Positions 1-6,169 of a DNA stretch of 6,169 bases are shown in pieces; within the stretch, counting starts at the first letter, position 1, and each line of letters starts with the position of its first letter. Below the pieces are notes generated by a model. It saw only the letters and a program-made list of their open reading frames with translations. It was not told the origin of the DNA and did not search any database. Source of the DNA: Mailhella massiliensis (GTDB lineage Bacteria; Desulfobacterota; Desulfovibrionia; Desulfovibrionales; Desulfovibrionaceae); the NCBI RefSeq assembly GCF_020741395.1, contig NZ_DYZA01000033.1, positions 1-6,169 of the forward strand. The letters run 5' to 3'. The translations under genes were made by a program, and so were the position numbers.

Positions 1-111
1 ATGCGCCTGAAGGGCCGCCCCGTCATGACTATCTGCCGGGGAAACGTGGTCATGGATCACGGCGAGATCTGCGTCGCCCCCGGCGCCGGGCGTTATGTCG
101 GAAGAAAGTAA
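1..111 (+). CDS. Dihydropyrimidinase/hydantoinase-type amidohydrolase, C-terminal end (5' partial)
   Basis: Frame 1 is open from the first base to a TAA at 109-111 and gives 36 residues. The tail has the pattern T-I-C-R-G-N-V-V, then D-H-G-E, then A-P-G-A-G-R-Y-V-G-R. This is the usual end of cyclic amidohydrolases of the dihydropyrimidinase/D-hydantoinase/allantoinase group, where the last beta strands of the small beta-sandwich domain read like 'V..RG..V..dG......GrG.fl.R'. These are cytosolic metal-dependent enzymes that open cyclic amide rings such as dihydrouracil or hydantoins. The metal ligands and catalytic Asp lie upstream of the window, so substrate class cannot be judged. The in-frame ATG at position 1 is internal by chance, not the start. 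The next gene begins 46 nt downstream on the same strand, so the two are probably co-transcribed. Other amidohydrolases with the same C-terminal strand remain possible. Confidence 0.72.
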   Translation: MRLKGRPVMTICRGNVVMDHGEICVAPGAGRYVGRK

Positions 112-3100
112 CGCTTCGTTTTCGCACAACATCTATTCCCGTCAAGGAGAGTTTCCTATGAAGGCACTGGCTTTTAACTGCAGTCCGCGCAAACAGCCCT
201 GGACCACCGCCACACTTCTGGAAAAAGCCCTGGAAGGCGCCGCCTCCCAGGGAGCGGAAACCCGGCTGTACCACATGTTTGACTATACTTTCACCGGGTG
301 CCGGAGCTGCTACCTCTGCAAGCGCCTCGGCCATGAGAACGATGCGAAATGTTTTTTGAAGGACGACCTGACGCCCATTCTTGAAGACGCCCGGGATGCG
401 GATTTGCTCTTTCTGGGAAGCCCCATCTACTATTATGCGGAAACGGGCTGCTTCAGGAACCTGTTTGAGCGCCTGCTCTATCCCTGGTCCGTCATGACGG
501 CGGGCACGCGCACGCAGTTCCCCCGCATCATCAACACCGCCCTCTTCTATTCCATGAACCTGCGCGAAGATCAGATAGGGGAGAGAGAATCTCCTCCGTA
601 TCCTGAGCATTTCCGTCTTGAAGTCATGGAAAAATCGCAGTTTTTCATGGCGCGTACTTTCGGCTGCTGCGAGGTGTTCCTGTGCACGGAAACTCAGCAG
701 GTCAAGGACTTCAGCAAGTACCGCATGTCCGTGCGCGAGCCTGAGGCGAGAATCAGGCGTCGCAAGGAGGTCTTTCCTGAAGATTGCCGGCGGGCCTTTG
801 AACTTGGAGCGCGCCTTGCGGCGAATCCGCCCGTGGAGCGCCAGCTTGCCTGGCAGAGAGATGAACGAGCGGCCATGCTGGTTCACGGCTGATAAAAGGG
901 AGTGACAGCCATGGCTGATTCCCGACTCAATGCGACCCGGGCGCTTGCGGAAGGCATTGCCCGGCTGGATTATGAAGCTTTGCCGGAAAAGGTCCTGCTC
1001 AGCGCGAAGCGCTGTCTGCTGGAAATCGTTTCCGGGGCCGTCGCCGGCAGGGCGACGGCGTACATACGGGATATGGATCTTCACATGGCGGAGTCTGCCG
1101 CCGCGGAAGCCACCGTCATCGGCGGCGACGGAAGGCGGCGTTGTGCGGAACAGGCGGCCATGCTCAACGCCTCTTCCGCCGTGGTGAGAGAGTTCATCGG
1201 CGGGCACCGCTTTTCCTACAGCATGCCGGTCATTGCGTCCATTCCCGCCGCGCTGGCCTGCGCGGAGCGCGCGAAGGCTTCCGGCAGGCGTCTGCTCAAA
1301 GGCATGGTGGCCGGTATTGAAACTCACGCCCGCATAGGCATGGCGGTACTGCCCATGAGGCGGGAATTTCACCCTCACGGCACGGTTGCGGTGTTCGGCG
1401 CGGCGGCTGCGGCGGCCGCCGTGGAAGGCATGGATGCAGCTGGCCTTGAACGTGTGCTCGACATTGCCTCGGTGCTGCCCGTGTTCGGGCACCGCCGCAC
1501 GACCTTTGAAGGCGGCACCGTGCGCAATTTCTATCCGGGCTTTGCGGCTTACAACGGCATGACGGCCGTGAAGCTGGCCATGTCCGGCGTCACGGGTGCG
1601 GAGGACGGTGTGCGGACATGCTTTGCCGAGATTGCCGGGGAGGACGGCCTGCGGGAAGACGTGCTCCTTGAAGGGCTGGGAAGCCGCTTTGAAACATCCC
1701 GCAACTATTACAAGCTGCACGGCTGCGACCGGCATCTGCACGGCGCGGTGGAAATCACCAAAAAACTCATGGATGAGGCGGGGGAAGGCGTGCTCACCCC
1801 CGATGCCGTGGCAAAGGTGGAAGTGGAAACCTACCTGCGGGCGTCGCGGTGCGACAGCAAGCGCCCGGTGAACGCCCTGGCCTCGCAGTGGTCCGTTCCC
1901 CACGGCATTGCCGCCATGCTGGTGCTTCATCGTTCCGATGCGGAAGCCTACTCCGAACAGGCCGTGGCGAGGGAGGATATCCGCGCCCTGGCCTCCCTTG
2001 TGGAGGTGCGCGAAGAGCCCTCATTCACCGCGTGCGAGCCGGACAGAAGGCCGACCCGCGTCACATTCCATCTGAAGGACGGGCGCCGCCTCAGCGGGGA
2101 AGTGCCCATCGCCTCGGGAGAATTCGACAGCGCCGAACCCGATGAAGTGCTGGAACAGAAGCTCTTTGAAAAATGCTTCTCCCTGTTCAAGCTCGGGGGC
2201 ATGCCCCGGGAAAGAGCGGAGAAGGTCGTGGAAAAAGTCATGAGTCTGGAGCAGCTCTCCGAGGTGCGCGAGCTGACGGCCATGCTGGCCCGTCCCTGAC
2301 GGGCGGGAACATAACCTTATTTCACCAGGAGGTCTCCCATGTTGAAACGTGCCCTGACCCTGTCTTTGAGCTTTGCCCTGTGCCTGCTGCCCGCCGCCTT
2401 TTCGGCGGAGGCGAAGACCACGTTCCTGACGCTGCCCACGGCAACCATGAGCGGCACCTATTATCAGTATTTTTCCGGCGTAGGCCAGATATTCAGCAAG
2501 AAGTACCCGGATATCAACATCACCGTCACCGCGAGCTCTGGAGCGCTGGAAAACGTGAAGCTCCTTGAGATGGGCGAGGCGGAACTCGTGCCTTCCAGCG
2601 TGCCCGTGGCCCGTTTCGCCTTTGACGGCACGGAAGACTTCGCAAAGCCTGTTCCCCTGCGCGGCGTGCTGGTCATGTTCAGCTCCCATTATCATTTCCT
2701 CACCCTCGACAAGAACATCAAAAGCATCGACGACCTTTCCGGAAAGACGGTCTCCATCGGGCTCGGCTCTTCCCTCATGGAAAAGGTAGGCAGGCGCATC
2801 TTTACCGAAAAGGGCATGCTCGACAAGGTGAAGCTGCAATACCTCTCCATCGGCGAATCGTGCAGCGCCCTGAAGGACGGCACCATCGATGCGGCCCTTC
2901 TGCTCTCCACCCTGCCGCTTTCCCCGGTGATGGAGCTGTGCACCAGCCGCGACGTGAATTTCGTCCCCGTACCGGAAGACATAGCGCAGCTTGTGGGGGC
3001 GACCATTCCTTCCCGGAGCAGCGTCATTCCCGCCGGGACCTATCCCGGCCAGAAGGCAGATGTGCCCAGCGTCACGTTCTATGAAGGCCTCTTCGCCCAT

Positions 3101-6100
3101 AAGGACGCTTCCGCGGACATGGTCTACATGTTCCTCAAGGTTCTGTATGAAAACAAGGAAGACCTCATAGCCGTGTTCCCCGGCGCGAAGACCACCACGC
3201 CCGAAATGTGCATGGAAGGCATGGCCGTTCCTCTGCATCCCGGCGCGTACCGCTATTACAAGGAGCTCGGCGTCGACATTCCCGACGCGCTGAAGCCCAT
3301 CGACTGAAGCCCGCAATCCTGAACGGGCGGAAGCGGAAGGGAACTTCCGCTTCCGCTTCGGGAGCGCCTCTGGAACACAGCCGACCTTTGCGTCGAAAAA
3401 GAGAGACGGACATGAGCATCAAAGATTGGATTTATCGCGCCATCGCCTGCGGGATGAGCACGTTTCAGACATATACCGCCGTGGTAGCTCCGTTTACCGC
3501 CATGATACAGCGGCCCATCCATCTCGCCTTCGGTCTTCCGCTGGTTTTTCTCAGCAAGCCTTCCGGCGACGGCTTTCTGCACAAGGCGCTCGACTACCTT
3601 CTGGCGGCCATAGGCGTCCTGGTGGGCCTCTACTGGGTGTACAATCAGATGGAGCTGATGAGCCGGGCGGGTGCCGCCACCAGCGAAGACATTATCATTT
3701 CCGCCCTCGCGGTGCTGGTTATTCTTGAAGGGACGCGCCGCATCATGGGGCCCGCGCTTTCTCTCATCGCCATAGCCTTCATGGCCTACGCCTACTTCGG
3801 GCCCTACATGCCGTCATTCTTCGGGCACCGGGGCTACAGCCTGGAACGCATCCTGTTCTACTGCTATACCTATCCCGAAGCCATTTTCGGCGTTCCTCTC
3901 GGCGTATCCTCCACCTATATTTACATGTTCGTCATGCTGGCCTGCGTCATGAACAGGACGGGCATGGGCGATGTGTTCATCCGCCTGGCCTTTGCCGCCA
4001 CGGGGCGCTTCGTGGGCGGCCCGGGCAAGGCCGCCGTCCTCGGCAGCGCCCTGTTCGGGTGCGTTTCCGGCGCTTCCAGCGCCAACGTGGTCGCCACGGG
4101 CACCTTCACCATTCCTCTCATGAAAAAGGCCGGCTTCCCCGGTACCTTTGCCGGCGGCGTGGAGGCCGCGGCTTCCACAGGCGGGCAGATCATGCCCCCC
4201 ATGATGGGGGCGGCCGCCTTCATCATTGCCGACGTGCTCGGCGTATCCTATTTCACGGTGTGCGTCGCTGCTGCCATACCTGCGATCCTGTATTTTCTTT
4301 CGGTAGGCGCGGTCATTCATTTTGAATGTCTCCGCATGGGCCTCGGCCGCTCCATGGAGCAGACGGAGTCTGTCCTTTCCGTACTGAAAAAAGACGGCTA
4401 TCAGCTTCTTCCCCTGGTTGCGCTGGTGGGCATGCTGGCCATGGATCTTTCGCCCCTGCGGGCGGGCGCTGTTTCTGTGGCGCTTACCATCGTCATCAAC
4501 CTGCTTTTCGGGAAGAACAAGCTGGACCTGAAGGGATTCGTCAAGGTTTTTGAAGAAAGCGCCACCCGTTCCCTGGAAGTGGTCATGTCCACCTCCTGCG
4601 CGGGCATCATCGTGGGCATGGTCTCCCTTACGGGCATAGGGCTGAAGTTTTCCAACGCAATCATCAGCCTGAGCGGAAGCCATCTTTCCCTGGTGCTCGT
4701 CATGAGCATGATAGCGTCCATCATCCTCGGCATGGGCCTGCCTACCGCGGCCTGTTACATCATCCTTTCCGTGATCACCGCCCCCATCGTGGTCAAGATG
4801 GGCGTGTTGCCCATGGCCGCGCACCTGTTCATTTTTTACTTCGGCATCATGTCCACCATCACTCCCCCGGTGGCGCTCTCGTCCTATATCGCGGCTTCCC
4901 TTGCGGACGCAAATCCCATGAAGACAGGCATAAAGGCGGTACAACTGGCATTGGCGGGCTTCATTGTGCCCTACATGTTCGTGTACAACCCCGGCCTGCT
5001 CGCGGAAGGCTCCTTCATCCATATCATGGTCTGCCTTGTGACGGCCTGCCTCGGCATCATCGCTCTTTCCGCGGCCACGGTGGGGTACTTCCGCATGAAG
5101 ATGCACTGGCTGGAGCGCATCGTGTTCGTCGTCGCCGCCCTGTGCCTCATCGGCGACAATACGCTGCTCAACGTGGCGAGCCTCGTCGTGGTGGGGACGG
5201 TATTCTTTTTCCGCAGGGAAAAGCGCCCGGCGGCGGACGGAGACGAAAACCCGCAGACCTGAGCGGAGGGAGAGCCTGTGAAAGACATGACGGAACAGTC
5301 GGAAGGGAAGGAGTCGGGGCAGAGCTCCATGCGTTCCGTGGAGCGGCTCATTGATATCCTTTCCCTGTTCGCCGAGGAGCGGAACGGCCTGTGCGCCCGG
5401 GATATCTCCGTGGTGACGGGAATTCCCCAGTCCACCTGTTTCCGCATGCTCTCCTGCCTTGTGGAAGCGGGCCTTCTGGAAAAGTCGGGAACTCTGTACG
5501 GAGTGGGAGGCACGATACTGCGCATGGCCCAGGGCGGGCAGATGTATGAGCGCCTCCGCAGGATTTCCCTGCCGTATCTTCGCAGGCTTTCCCACAAAAC
5601 GGGCCAGAGCGTAGGCATGAGCGTGGTGGACCGGGATAATTTTCGTCTCTGCATAGAACTTGTGCACAATGCCGCGCAGGAGCTGCGTCAGCATACCCCG
5701 CTGCGCACGCCCCTGCCCCTGCACAAGGGGGCATCGGGCAAGATGCTTTGGGCTTTCCTGCCTGAGGTGCGCCGCGTCCAGGTCTATCGCGACAACGCGC
5801 TGGAAATGGAGGAGAGCTGGGAGCAGGTTTCCCGTTTCCTCGGCGAGATACGCCGTAAGGGCTGCTTTTTCAGCACAAACGAGAGGATACAGGGCGCCTG
5901 TTCCGTGGCCGCTCCGGTTCTGGGCAGCGAAGGCGACCTCATCGCCGTAGTCACGGTTTCCGCCGTGCGCCAGCGATTCACGGAAGAGGAAATAGCCCTT
6001 TATATACGCCTCCTGAAAGAAACCTGCGCCCAGATAGCCTCCGCCTGCTGAAAAGCGCCGCCGCAGGCCTGGAGCGGTTCCGCGCGGCAGGGAGTTGCCT

Positions 6101-6169
6101 GTGCATCGGCAGGAAAGAAAAAGGCGGGGATCCCCCTTGACAAGAAGGAGGTTTCGTATTGTACTAATT

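Overview
The window reads as one stretch of a plus-strand catabolic operon, about 6.2 kb and GC-rich (roughly 60% by eye). It holds the 3' end of one gene and five complete genes, all on the + strand, then the start of what looks like a new transcription unit at the right edge. A TRAP-type uptake system with a cleavable signal peptide on its binding protein implies a Gram-negative bacterium with a periplasm. The GC level, coding style and mix of a TAXI-TRAP system, MmgE/PrpD protein and IclR regulator would suit a Desulfovibrionaceae-like host such as a Bilophila or Desulfovibrio relative. That host assignment is an inference with low confidence.

Layout: 1-111 is the C-terminal tail of a dihydropyrimidinase/hydantoinase-type amidohydrolase. 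158-892 encodes an FMN-dependent NAD(P)H oxidoreductase of the flavodoxin-like fold with a cluster of cysteines. 911-2299 encodes an MmgE/PrpD-family protein. 2339-3307 encodes a TAXI-type TRAP solute-binding protein. 3412-5262 encodes a fused TRAP permease (DctQ-like plus DctM-like parts in one chain). 5278-6051 encodes an IclR-family regulator. Gaps between genes are short (46, 18, 39, 104 and 15 nt). The longest, between binding protein and permease, holds a perfect 13-bp stem-loop with a GNRA-type GGAA tetraloop. 6052-6169 has no gene but carries a plausible sigma70-type promoter pointing off the right edge.

How the genes may work together: the binding protein captures a solute, most likely a carboxylate-bearing one, and hands it to the fused permease for ion-gradient-driven import. 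The amidohydrolase, flavoprotein and MmgE/PrpD protein would process it inside the cell, and the IclR regulator would sense the substrate or an intermediate. The substrate cannot be read from the sequence. A ring-opening amidohydrolase beside a hydro-lyase/decarboxylase-superfamily protein and a flavin reductase suggests a cyclic amide or imide, or a related carboxylic acid.

The points most worth a second look are the intercistronic stem-loop, the apparent loss of the usual Asp-Asp...His-Pro signature in the MmgE/PrpD protein, and the unusual right edge. There the promoter spacer contains a perfect Shine-Dalgarno sequence followed by a start-like codon and an almost immediate stop.
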